A DNA stretch of 64,000 bases from DASTSN01 sp035760665 (GTDB lineage Bacteria > Bacteroidota > Bacteroidia > Chitinophagales > Chitinophagaceae): contig DASTSN010000042.1 of assembly GCA_035760665.1 (NCBI GenBank), positions 56,925 to 120,924 on the forward strand. Direction: 5' to 3'. The translations under genes and the position numbers were made by a program. Below, piece by piece: positions 8,772 through 17,191 of the stretch (positions within the stretch are counted from its first letter, which is position 1; each line of letters begins with the position of its first letter). The notes under the pieces were generated by a model. It made no database searches. It saw nothing but the letters and a program-made list of their open reading frames with translations, and was not told the DNA's origin.

Positions 8772-10922
8772 TCAGCTGACTTTCTTCACAAAGAGTCTGA
8801 CAGAATTTACAGCCAACACTACATCACTAAAGCCCATAACAAGTGCTCCAAAAGCCGGGCTTAGCAGACCTGTTGCCGCGACAGGTATAGCGATAATATT
8901 GTAGGCAAATGCCCAAAAAAGATTTTGACGAATGGTGATGTAAGTGTGCTTGCCAAGCCCAAGTGCCATTGGCAGTTTTTTTAAGCCATGATTCATCAAT
9001 ACCACCTGTGCAGTTTGCATGGCCATTTGTGATGCATCGCTCATGGAGATACCAATGGTGGCTTTGGCCAGTGCCGGGGCGTCATTAATGCCATCACCTA
9101 CCATAATGGTAGGAGTAGTGGCATTTAGCGAGGCTACTTTTTCCATTTTTTGATGCGGGGTCTGTTCCGCATACACCTGCCCGATACCCAGGTCTGCGGC
9201 CAATTGTTCGGTCTTTTCTTTCCGGTCGCCACTCAGCAGGATCGTATTAATACCGTTAGCGTGAAGGTATTGTATGATGGCTTTCGATTCGGGACGTATT
9301 TCATCTTTTACATCAATCCATCCAAGTAATTTATTATTGCATACGATATACACGTTGTGCGATGCGTCCGGTGTAAGGTTTTTTGCAAATGCATATGAGC
9401 CTGCGAGGTATACATTTCCTTCTTTATCTGTTGCTTTCATCCCAGCACCTTTTATCTCTTCAATGGTTCTCCAGCGTATTTCGTTTTTTGTTTTCCACTC
9501 TTTTGTTATGCAAACAGCAATCGGGTGATTGGAATATTTTTCCAGTGAATAAGCTACCCGTTTGAATTGTTCAATGCCTGGATTCGTTTCTGCATCATCT
9601 GAAACATCACTTTGCATTGAAGAGAGTATCTGGAAATTTGAAAGCTGAAATTTACCGGTTGTCAGCGTACCGGTTTTGTCAAATACCACTTGTTTGATGT
9701 TCTTGAATAGTTCCAGGCTTGTCGCGTTGCGAAACAGGATGCCATTCCGAGCGCCGCGGCCAAGACCTACAGCAATGGCGGCAGGTGTTGCCAGGCCCAT
9801 CGCGCAGGGGCAGGCAATCACTAATACAGCGATACCTCTCATTAAAGCCGGCGTAAATTCCTGTAAAATGATCCAGTTTAGGGCCAGGGTCACCAGCGAA
9901 ATACCCAGGACCACCGGTACAAATACTGCGCTGATTTTATCGGCTAAAAGCTGCACGGGTGGTTTTTCGCCCTGCGCTTTTTTTACCAGTCGAATAATGC
10001 CTGCCAGCACGGTATCATCACCGGCCGCAGTCACCTGTGCTTTGGCCGTTCCCTCTGCCAGCAGGCTGCCGCCGATAAGATGATCTTTTGCTTTTTTATG
10101 TACAGGATTGCTTTCGCCTGTAATGATGGCTTCGCTGACATGCACGTCGCCCCATAAAATTTTGCAATCAGCGGGAACCTGTTCGCCGCTTTTAATCAGG
10201 ATCAGGTCACCGGTTTTCAGGTGCGTATTTTCGATTGGAAAAATATGTTCCTGGAACTCGTTATCATAGGCAATCATATTGGCCATTACTTTTTGCGAAG
10301 CAGCCAGTTTGTTTAACGCTTTTTGTGTGGACATAACCGACGCATCTTCCAGGTAGTTGCCAAAGAAAACGAGTGTGAGAATGGTTGCTGCAGTTTCATA
10401 AAACAAATAGTCATCCTGCCCGGAAAATGAACCGTAAAGACTGTAAATAAATGCAGCGGTTGCTCCCACTGCAATCAGTACATTCATATTGGGTATACCG
10501 TTGCGAAGGCTTTTTACGGCACTCTTGCCAAAGAACTCCATCCCGACTATATAAACCGGCAGGCACAACGCCAGTTGCACCCAGCCATTCATCAGCCAGT
10601 GAATAGATAAGCCCGGAATCATGGGTAGCACCAATACCAGTGTAAAGGGCAGGCAGAAAAGGAACCGCTGCAGGTGGGTTTTAAAAAATTTCTGTTTTGA
10701 ATTGGTAGGGGCAGTCATCTCGGAGCTGACTGTATAGCCCAGTGCGTGAATACCTTTTGCCAGCGAATCCTTAGTAGAAGTTCCGTTCATGTCAAACAGA
10801 ACCTCGCCTGTTGCATAATTCACTTTCACATTGTGCAATCCCTGTTTTTCCAGATATTTATGAATGGTTAATGCGCAGTTGGCGCAATCCATGCCGTCTA
10901 CTTTCCATTGAACTGTTTCCAT
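8772..10922 (-). CDS. copA: Heavy-metal P1B-type ATPase, probable copper exporter (CopA-like)
   Basis: A 716-residue inner-membrane metal pump. One N-terminal heavy-metal-associated domain carries MDCANC (Cys13, Cys16). The ATPase core has TGES (268-271), the metal-binding membrane motif CPC (371-373), the phosphorylation site DKTGT (415-419), the SNHPIAV motif of the nucleotide domain and GDGINDAPAL. The CPC motif with this layout fits P1B-1 Cu(I) export. It is divergent from tsaE and about 2 kb from an OprC-like copper receptor locus, which supports the copper assignment. Confidence 0.88.
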   Translation of the reverse strand: METVQWKVDGMDCANCALTIHKYLEKQGLHNVKVNYATGEVLFDMNGTSTKDSLAKGIHALGYTVSSEMTAPTNSKQKFFKTHLQRFLFCLPFTLVLVLPMIPGLSIHWLMNGWVQLALCLPVYIVGMEFFGKSAVKSLRNGIPNMNVLIAVGATAAFIYSLYGSFSGQDDYLFYETAATILTLVFFGNYLEDASVMSTQKALNKLAASQKVMANMIAYDNEFQEHIFPIENTHLKTGDLILIKSGEQVPADCKILWGDVHVSEAIITGESNPVHKKAKDHLIGGSLLAEGTAKAQVTAAGDDTVLAGIIRLVKKAQGEKPPVQLLADKISAVFVPVVLGISLVTLALNWIILQEFTPALMRGIAVLVIACPCAMGLATPAAIAVGLGRGARNGILFRNATSLELFKNIKQVVFDKTGTLTTGKFQLSNFQILSSMQSDVSDDAETNPGIEQFKRVAYSLEKYSNHPIAVCITKEWKTKNEIRWRTIEEIKGAGMKATDKEGNVYLAGSYAFAKNLTPDASHNVYIVCNNKLLGWIDVKDEIRPESKAIIQYLHANGINTILLSGDRKEKTEQLAADLGIGQVYAEQTPHQKMEKVASLNATTPTIMVGDGINDAPALAKATIGISMSDASQMAMQTAQVVLMNHGLKKLPMALGLGKHTYITIRQNLFWAFAYNIIAIPVAATGLLSPAFGALVMGFSDVVLAVNSVRLFVKKVS

Positions 10923-11075
10923 AACACGTCTTTTCTTATTCCGCTTACTTGCAGCCTCATCTTTCTGCCGGCCGTTGCAAAATTTGTTGCAAATTTACCA
11001 AACAAACAGCAAGCTTCATTTTACGGAAACGGGAATATCTTGACAACCTGGTTGCTGACTGGATTAAATTTGCGT

Positions 11076-11501
11076 ATGAAATGGATGTATAAGCAGGAAG
11101 AATTACCGGCCATAGCAAAAGCGCTGTGGGATACGCTTGGCCAAAAAAAAGTAATTGCTTTTCATGGACAAATGGGTGCTGGTAAAACCACATTGATCCA
11201 TGCAATGTGCGAAGCAAAGCAGGTGAAGGACATTGTGGGGAGCCCTACATTTTCGATTATAAATGAATACCAGTTTGAAGAAAATGACCAACTCGAAAAA
11301 ATATATCATATAGACTTGTACAGGCTAAAAGATGAGGAAGAAGCCAGGCTGGCCGGCGTGGAAGATTGCCTGTACAGCGGCAACATCTGCCTGGTGGAAT
11401 GGCCGGAGAAGGCCGAAACTCTTTTTCCTTCCGGCACCCTGCATGTTTTTATAACCCTTGTTGATACAGAAACCCGAAAGCTGCATATAGCCGATAAATA
11501 G
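11076..11501 (+). CDS. tsaE: tRNA threonylcarbamoyladenosine biosynthesis ATPase TsaE
   Basis: A 141-residue P-loop ATPase needed, with TsaB and TsaD, for t6A37 modification of ANN-decoding tRNAs. Walker A GQMGAGKTT is followed by VGSPTFSIINEY, HIDLYRL and a closing LVEWPEKAE, all diagnostic of TsaE. The frame is open upstream to 10908, but that region overlaps the copA start and is not family-like. The ATG at 11076, or the next Met at 11085, gives the usual length. TAAATTTG at 11065-11072 resembles a -7 element, which would make the mRNA nearly leaderless. Confidence 0.93.
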   Translation: MKWMYKQEELPAIAKALWDTLGQKKVIAFHGQMGAGKTTLIHAMCEAKQVKDIVGSPTFSIINEYQFEENDQLEKIYHIDLYRLKDEEEARLAGVEDCLYSGNICLVEWPEKAETLFPSGTLHVFITLVDTETRKLHIADK

Positions 11502-11687
11502 TTATTTTTGATAATAATCAATTTCTACATTAGTTGTGATGCCGACTTCCCATAATACAATGCGCATGACCAGCTTTGCCCAATGCCTGCCGGGGGGCGG
11601 TTTTGTGGCGGGAGAAATTCAGCACCTTTCTCTTTCGCACACAACCCCTATCCAACAACAGTAAACGCTTATTCAACAAATGAATTC

Positions 11688-12902
11688 ATGAGCCAGCAAA
11701 AACCTGTTATCAGTACTTCATTTAGTTATGAAACCTTAGAAGAAACTCTGGATATCAAGCCCAAGGGCGCCCAGATGCATATCGGTATTCCGCGGGAAAT
11801 TGCTTTCCAGGAAAACCGGATAGCGCTGACGCCGGATGCAGTCAGCGTGTTGACCAGCAATGGACATCACGTGAGCATAGAACATAACGCCGGTGAGGCA
11901 GCGCATTTCCGGGATAAAGATTACAGTGATGCCGGTGCCAAGATTGTTTATGACAGGGCAGAGGTGTTCAAAGCCCCCATCCTGGTAAAAAGTGCTCCCG
12001 TTATAGAGGAAGATATTCCATTGCTGCAGCTCAACCAGATTGTGATATCGCCAATCCATCTTTCTGTATTGAAAGCTGAGCTTTTGCAAAAAATGATGGA
12101 TAAACGCATCACGGCCATTTCTTTTGAAAATCTGAAAGACGATAGCGGCAGCTACCCGATTGTCAGGAGTATGAGTGAAATTGCCGGCAGTGCAGTAATG
12201 CTGATTGCAGCGCAATATTTAAGCTCTGCTAACCATGGAAAAGGTGTATTGCTGGGCGGTATATCAGGGATTGCCCCAACAAAAGTCATTATCATTGGTG
12301 CAGGTATTGTGGGTGAATATGCTGCAAGGGCTGCTCTTGCACTTGGTGCTTCTGTAAAGGTTTTTGATAACAGTGTGTACCGGTTAAAACGGTTGCAAAA
12401 TAATATCGGACATCGTTTATGGACTTCCGTTATTGAACCCCGCATGTTATCCAAGCAGCTTAAAACCTGCGAGGTGGCAGTAGGAGCCCTGGGTTCAGAA
12501 ACCGGCCGCACACCTATGGTGGCCACCGAAGAGATGGTGAGCAATATGCGGCCTGGGAGTGTAATCATCGACGTGAGTATCGACCGCGGCGGTTGTTTCG
12601 AAACTTCTGAAATTACCAGTCATGAGCATCCCATCTTTTTAAAATATGGGGTTATTCATTATTGTGTGCCCAACATTCCTTCTGGTTTTGCCCGCACAGC
12701 CTCCCAGGCTATCAGCAATGTACTGATGCCCTTGCTGCTGGAGGCCGGGGAAGAAGGCGGTTTTGAAAGCCTTGTCTGGCACCGCATCCATTTGCGCAGC
12801 GGTATTTACCTTTTTAAAGGCGCCCTGACAAATTTTTATTTAAGCGAACGCTTTAACCTGAAATATACTGATCTGAACCTGCTGATTGCCAGCCAGCGAT
12901 GA
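11688..12902 (+). CDS. ald: Alanine dehydrogenase
   Basis: A 404-residue NAD-dependent alanine dehydrogenase interconverting L-alanine and pyruvate plus ammonia. The N-terminal substrate domain begins IGIPREIAFQENRIALTP; the Rossmann motif is IIGAGIVGEYAARAALALGA; VIIDVSIDRGGCFETS and HYCVPNIPSGFARTAS are family signatures. The start at MSQQKP (11688) is chosen because the upstream codons are not conserved-looking. It follows tsaE on the same strand after 186 bases and meets the copper receptor gene tail to tail with one base between them. Confidence 0.92.
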   Translation: MSQQKPVISTSFSYETLEETLDIKPKGAQMHIGIPREIAFQENRIALTPDAVSVLTSNGHHVSIEHNAGEAAHFRDKDYSDAGAKIVYDRAEVFKAPILVKSAPVIEEDIPLLQLNQIVISPIHLSVLKAELLQKMMDKRITAISFENLKDDSGSYPIVRSMSEIAGSAVMLIAAQYLSSANHGKGVLLGGISGIAPTKVIIIGAGIVGEYAARAALALGASVKVFDNSVYRLKRLQNNIGHRLWTSVIEPRMLSKQLKTCEVAVGALGSETGRTPMVATEEMVSNMRPGSVIIDVSIDRGGCFETSEITSHEHPIFLKYGVIHYCVPNIPSGFARTASQAISNVLMPLLLEAGEEGGFESLVWHRIHLRSGIYLFKGALTNFYLSERFNLKYTDLNLLIASQR

Positions 12903-12903
12903 A

Positions 12904-14928
12904 TCAAAAACTAAATTTCAGCTGGATGTACAGGTTTCTTCCCTGGCGTGGTATGTTTCCCCAATCCAGGTGTTCCCTGTAATTTTTATCCAGTATGTTT
13001 TCAATGCCACTTTGCAGGCTAACTTGTTTTTGCCACAACAAAAAATCGTAAGATCCCCGCAGGTGTAATAGAATATAACCGGATGTATTTCTTTCACCGG
13101 CATCTTCATTAATCCTGTTTTGCGCTGCAGCTGCTTCATATTCCAGTTGTACAGAATATCGATTGGACTGATACCGTAAGGATGTAATATTTTTCAAAGG
13201 CGCAATATAAGGTAATGGACGGCTGTTGGTTAACCGGCCGTAGGTATAACGTACCGTAGAAATGAGATCGGTTTTTGTAAAGACTTTTAGCATAGCTGTT
13301 GCCTCTGCTCCTGTAATAAATGCACGGGAAACGTTGCTAAATGATTTCACCCCGTTGGCGCCGATTGTCATGGCGCTCAGCGAATTCTCCCGGCTACCCA
13401 GTATATAATGAAAAATCTGCGAGTAAAAAGCATGAAACTGAATGGTATTTTTTATCGTTCGGAAGTTTATCGAATAATCTGCCTGCAGTGTATTTTCTTT
13501 TTTTAAAGATGGATTACCAATATAATCATATCCATCATGGCTGTTGAACAGGTAAAACCCGTACAATTCACTGGCAGTAGGTTCTCTTTCAGAAAAACCT
13601 GCAGACATAGCATGGCTTATTTTTTTGCTAATCTTTTTACTAACCTGTATTGAAATATTTTTCAGAAAATCCATCCTGCCGGAAGAATTTCCAAGAATAC
13701 TTACCTGGTCCTTTGATTGTGTTGAAACAAGATGATAACTGATCACATCTGCACGGCTGTTGATTTGCATAGACAATGAACTATCAATGGGTAAATACAA
13801 AGATGCTGATATGCCATATTGATTTCTTGTATTGTCCGGCCAGGTGAGCATATACATGGGGGGTTGGTTCTGTTGGTACATGGTCATGGAGGCTTTCAGG
13901 TAAGTAGAGGATGCATCCGCTCTTAAAACAATGCTTTGTTTTTTAGGCAACTGTATGGTTCCTGATGAATAAGCGCCAATTGTGTGACTAACACCTGGCA
14001 TATCCATGTGCAGGGCAACGGAAGGACGGTGCGTATCATCCATATTGTGCTGTATGTAATTTCCATAGACTTTCGTTTCCCAATTGTAAAGTTGCCAGGG
14101 CCCTCTTTTTTGATGAATGGTGACAGCCGCAATGCGTGCCTGCGCATAGCCTACATCCATTGGCAGAGCAGGATAACCAATATTCCATCCGTCATCTGCC
14201 AGCATATCAGCTTTGATATAGGTATTATCATCTGGTTGGTATTTTGCAGATAGCGAGTAGTTGGTTTTCCTGAATTGCGAAAATGAAGTAATATCACCGC
14301 CGCCAGCCCTGTAATCCTGGTTATTGCGATACGTTCCGCTTACCCTAAAGGCCCATCTGCCGGATGCATAATTTAATAAGGCGGATTCATAAATTGCCTT
14401 GGCAGCCGTCTGGTAACCGCTGTTGAAGATTCCGGAAAGTGTATTGTTTTGTGTGAATTCAGGTTCAGCCATTTTCATATTCAATGTGCCGCCGGTTGCT
14501 GAGCCGTTTACAAAACCTTTATTGCCTGTTTGTACTTGCAGACTTTGCAGGTTGATGGGTTCAATGTAAATAGTAACGGGATCCATTTTATCTGTACAAG
14601 CACCATGTATGCGCATACCATCCACCAATACATTTAGCTGACCTCCGCTAAAACTACGAATAGAGGGTTCCATGCCGTAGGGTCCCCTGCGAATAAGATT
14701 CATTTCTGGTAGACGGCTGAGAATATCTTCCAGCGTGGCGGAACTATTCGCCTTATAAAATTGTAATAAGCGATCTGTGTTTTGTTTTTGGACAGATCCA
14801 ATAATCACTTCCTTTAGCTCAATAATATGTATGTCTGGAGATCTGTTTACCAGACTGTCTGTTTGTGCACAAGTAATACGATAGCTAACTGTGCACACTA
14901 CCAGAAATAAAAAATAAATGTTTTTCAC
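12904..14928 (-). CDS. TonB-dependent outer-membrane receptor, OprC-like copper receptor
   Basis: A 674-residue TonB-dependent receptor with signal peptide (ending near CAQ), plug domain and 22-strand barrel closing in LYIQLKFSF. The plug contains GACTDKMDP: Cys111 and Met115 form the CxxxM half of the copper site known from OprC, and HNM (His294, Met296) supplies the HxM half in the barrel. Both ligands are visible in the sequence; the copper function is inferred from the OprC family. Directly upstream, in the same direction, lie a Met/His-rich lipoprotein and a Cys-rich membrane protein, suggesting one metal-uptake operon. No carboxypeptidase-like N-terminal domain is present, unlike SusC proteins. 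Confidence 0.85.
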   Translation of the reverse strand: MKNIYFLFLVVCTVSYRITCAQTDSLVNRSPDIHIIELKEVIIGSVQKQNTDRLLQFYKANSSATLEDILSRLPEMNLIRRGPYGMEPSIRSFSGGQLNVLVDGMRIHGACTDKMDPVTIYIEPINLQSLQVQTGNKGFVNGSATGGTLNMKMAEPEFTQNNTLSGIFNSGYQTAAKAIYESALLNYASGRWAFRVSGTYRNNQDYRAGGGDITSFSQFRKTNYSLSAKYQPDDNTYIKADMLADDGWNIGYPALPMDVGYAQARIAAVTIHQKRGPWQLYNWETKVYGNYIQHNMDDTHRPSVALHMDMPGVSHTIGAYSSGTIQLPKKQSIVLRADASSTYLKASMTMYQQNQPPMYMLTWPDNTRNQYGISASLYLPIDSSLSMQINSRADVISYHLVSTQSKDQVSILGNSSGRMDFLKNISIQVSKKISKKISHAMSAGFSEREPTASELYGFYLFNSHDGYDYIGNPSLKKENTLQADYSINFRTIKNTIQFHAFYSQIFHYILGSRENSLSAMTIGANGVKSFSNVSRAFITGAEATAMLKVFTKTDLISTVRYTYGRLTNSRPLPYIAPLKNITSLRYQSNRYSVQLEYEAAAAQNRINEDAGERNTSGYILLHLRGSYDFLLWQKQVSLQSGIENILDKNYREHLDWGNIPRQGRNLYIQLKFSF

Positions 14929-14972
14929 AATAGAAACTTTAAAGCAGGCAGGTATACCTGCCTGCTGGTTGA

Positions 14973-15800
14973 TTAAAATTCAACATCAAAATATTGGGTA
15001 GTGTCTGCAACAGATTCTCCTGCCATAAAGCGGAGATGCAAGCGCCACAAACCCGTCATCGTGAAGTTTACGTTGCCCTTATAATGCCCCTGCGAAATAT
15101 GAACAGGATCCACATTGTTGGGAGAGCTATGTCCCATCGTGGGCATTTCAGGATAAAGCGTGATTGACATACTGCTGTCTGGCGGAAAGTTCATCATCGA
15201 GATCTTTTTGTACACAACAACTTCAAAGTCGTTTATACCAACTTTAGGTTTTGCAGGCTGCACAAGTGAAATGAAGTACTTGCCTCCATTGGCAGCGGAT
15301 GTAAAAGAGTTCATCGTTTTATGAGCCGGTTCAGTGACGGTGACTGGTACCGTCAAGGTTCCATTTTTATTTGTAGAAAGATTACTTACTTGAATGCTCA
15401 GCGTCCAGTTTTGGCCTGAACCGGAAGGCATAATAAAGACCACACTGCAGGCAAACAAATGGTTGCTGGCATTTTCAGATGTGGGATTCTCAAACGGTGC
15501 TGAATGCTGCATGGTGCCCATATCCATCATTGGTGTAAGTTGCAACGCTGCCCGATCGATACGGATTCCTGAAACAGAATCATACAATGCTATGTAAAAT
15601 TTGTTATAACCAGTCGTAATGGATCCTGATTCAGTATAAATTTCAACTTTGGTGGCTGCACCAATTGCATAGCCTTCACTTTGTTTAATGAGCCCTGCCG
15701 CCGGGTCGGGTTCTGCGACAGCATCTTTTTTACAGGACATATAGGTAATGGATACCAATAATAAACAGCATAATATTTGTAAGGGAGAATGTTTTTTCAT
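14973..15800 (-). CDS. Met/His-rich lipoprotein, YtkA/FixH-like Ig fold
   Basis: A 275-residue lipoprotein: the N-terminus MKKHSPLQILCCLLLVSITYMSC ends in a Bacteroidota-style lipobox with SCKKD after it. Two repeated halves carry similar metal-ligand-rich loops, PMMDMGTMQH and YPEMPTMGH, as in YtkA-like domains found in copper loci. The C-terminal GLWRLHLRFMAGESVADTTQYFDV fits that fold. It probably binds copper in the periplasm or at the outer membrane and works with the receptor encoded 44 bases downstream. The start at 15800 is preferred over an upstream ATG without signal features. Confidence 0.75.
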   Translation of the reverse strand: MKKHSPLQILCCLLLVSITYMSCKKDAVAEPDPAAGLIKQSEGYAIGAATKVEIYTESGSITTGYNKFYIALYDSVSGIRIDRAALQLTPMMDMGTMQHSAPFENPTSENASNHLFACSVVFIMPSGSGQNWTLSIQVSNLSTNKNGTLTVPVTVTEPAHKTMNSFTSAANGGKYFISLVQPAKPKVGINDFEVVVYKKISMMNFPPDSSMSITLYPEMPTMGHSSPNNVDPVHISQGHYKGNVNFTMTGLWRLHLRFMAGESVADTTQYFDVEF

Positions 15801-15997
15801 GATGTAAAAATTTATTTGCCGGAACAATTTGTATTTCCGGATGCGATGATCCAGTTTATAGAATTACGCATTCCCACGCCAGTTATTTTTGAATTGCCGG
15901 CAGCAGTTCAATTCTGATTAGGCGGATACTTCCTTAAACAGGTTGTGTCTAAGCAAGAATGATAAATAATAAAATATAAGAGGTGTAAAAAAGAGAA

Positions 15998-16378
15998 CTA
16001 AATACCGGCTGTTGCAGGAGGATGAAATACCGTATCTGTGGCTAAATAATGATAGTGCGGTTTGTTATACTCTGCGTATTGCCTGCTGAGGTTAGGTGTA
16101 TAGATAGAGAAATAAAAAGAAACAATCGTGCAGGGCGAACTTTCCACCCATTGTTTCAGTAATTGCGGGCTTTCCTGGTCCTGCGATTTTTCAGCTTCAT
16201 TCAGCTTTTTGCACAGGTAGCATTTCCCAAAACATTTTAACTCAGGACGAGATTTATTTACACATAGGTTTTGTGCGATATAAGATCGGTTAAGGTAAAA
16301 CCAGGCTGTAATAAAGGCAGGGTAGAATGTCTGCAGGGTGATAAATGATAAAAGTATTGCAGCTGAAATTCGTTTCAC
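15998..16378 (-). CDS. Small Cys-rich membrane protein of the copper locus
   Basis: About 126 residues with one N-terminal hydrophobic segment (ISAAILLSFITLQTFYPAFITAWFYL is interrupted here only by its short polar edge) followed by NLCVNKSRPELKCFGKCYLCKKL, a Cys cluster reminiscent of metal ligands. Similar small proteins occur beside TonB receptors in Bacteroidota; I know no function. The frame is open to an ATG at 16426, but TACTTTTG at 16383-16390 looks like the -7 promoter box, so I start at the GTG (VKRIS) at 16378. That would make translation almost leaderless. Confidence 0.6.
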   Translation of the reverse strand: MKRISAAILLSFITLQTFYPAFITAWFYLNRSYIAQNLCVNKSRPELKCFGKCYLCKKLNEAEKSQDQESPQLLKQWVESSPCTIVSFYFSIYTPNLSRQYAEYNKPHYHYLATDTVFHPPATAGI

Positions 16379-16382
16379 ATCG

Positions 16383-16426
16383 CAAAAGTATACATCATAC
16401 ACTATCCGCAACATGATTTTTATCAT
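16383..16426 (-). promoter_or_regulatory. Putative promoter and operator of the copper locus
   Basis: On the minus strand TACTTTTG (16383-16390) matches TAnnTTTG, with a TTG at 16409-16411 about 18 bases upstream in the -33 position. Immediately upstream lies a perfect inverted repeat, ATGAT-TTTT-ATCAT (16413-16426), a plausible operator for a metal-responsive regulator. Confidence 0.45.
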
Positions 16427-16503
16427 TTTTTGATATGATCTAATCTGTTGATTGTCTTTATATAAAGTCGAAGAACAGAAAAGGAAAAATAAATTAATTA
16501 ATT

Positions 16504-16539
16504 AAACATTTGTTTAAATCAAACATTTGTTTAGTTTTG
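16504..16539 (+). promoter_or_regulatory. Promoter with two overlapping TetR operator copies
   Basis: The 12-base element AAACATTTGTTT, itself an inverted repeat (AAACA/TGTTT), occurs at 16504-16515 and 16521-16532. The -33 box TTTG (16509-16512) is inside the first copy and the -7 box TAGTTTTG (16532-16539) touches the second, with a 19-base spacer. A repressor on these sites would block RNA polymerase; the TetR gene 22 bases downstream is the obvious candidate. Confidence 0.75.
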
Positions 16540-16561
16540 CGCCTCGTTTTAAAAACAAGGT

Positions 16562-17191
16562 ATGCAATACAGTGAAAAGCAGGTTCAGATAATGGAGGCG
16601 GCCGAAAGCCTGTTTGCAGAAAAAGGCTTTAATGGCACTTCGGTCAGGGATATTGCAGAAAAGGCCAATGTAAACCTGGCCATGATCTCCTATTATTTTG
16701 GATCGAAAGAAAAATTACTGGAGGCGCTTTTTAACTACCGTGGGGAGATGACCAAATTAAAACTGGAAAGTATCGTACAATCACCGGGGCGAACAGCTTT
16801 GGAAAAAGTATACCTGCTGGTCGATAACTATATCAATAAAATCATCAGCCAGCAGTGCTTTCATCGCATTCTTACCCGCGAACAGGTGTTGAATAATACC
16901 GGCCCCATTTCAGGCCTGATCCTGGAAATGAAAAAGACAAATCTTGAAATCATCAGCCGGCTGATCGAAGAAGGACAAAAAAACGGAGAATTCCGGTCTG
17001 GTATTGATATACCCATGATGACGACTACCATGGTCGGTACGGCGAGCAACCTGGTAACCTCCAAGCAGTATTACAAAGAATTAAGCAACCTCCAGGCCTT
17101 ATCGGAGGATGAATTTCAGCAATACATTCAAGAAGCATTGAGTAAACATTTAAAACTATTATTTAAAATTTTATTGACACATGAAGCTTAA
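16562..17191 (+). CDS. TetR/AcrR-family transcriptional regulator
   Basis: 209 residues. The N-terminal helix-turn-helix reads ILEAAESLFAEKGFNGTSVRDIA-like (here beginning QIMEAAESLFAEKG) followed by NVNLAMISYYFGSKEKLLEAL, diagnostic of TetR proteins; the rest is an all-helical ligand domain. It is first in a four-gene efflux operon and overlaps the TolC gene by 11 bases. With the two operator copies in its own promoter it probably represses itself and the pump until a ligand releases it. Confidence 0.92.
   Translation: MQYSEKQVQIMEAAESLFAEKGFNGTSVRDIAEKANVNLAMISYYFGSKEKLLEALFNYRGEMTKLKLESIVQSPGRTALEKVYLLVDNYINKIISQQCFHRILTREQVLNNTGPISGLILEMKKTNLEIISRLIEEGQKNGEFRSGIDIPMMTTTMVGTASNLVTSKQYYKELSNLQALSEDEFQQYIQEALSKHLKLLFKILLTHEA

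Noticed and set aside
10908..11075. N-terminal extension of TsaE
   Set aside because: Overlaps the start of the divergent copA gene and has no family similarity; TsaE of normal length starts at 11076.
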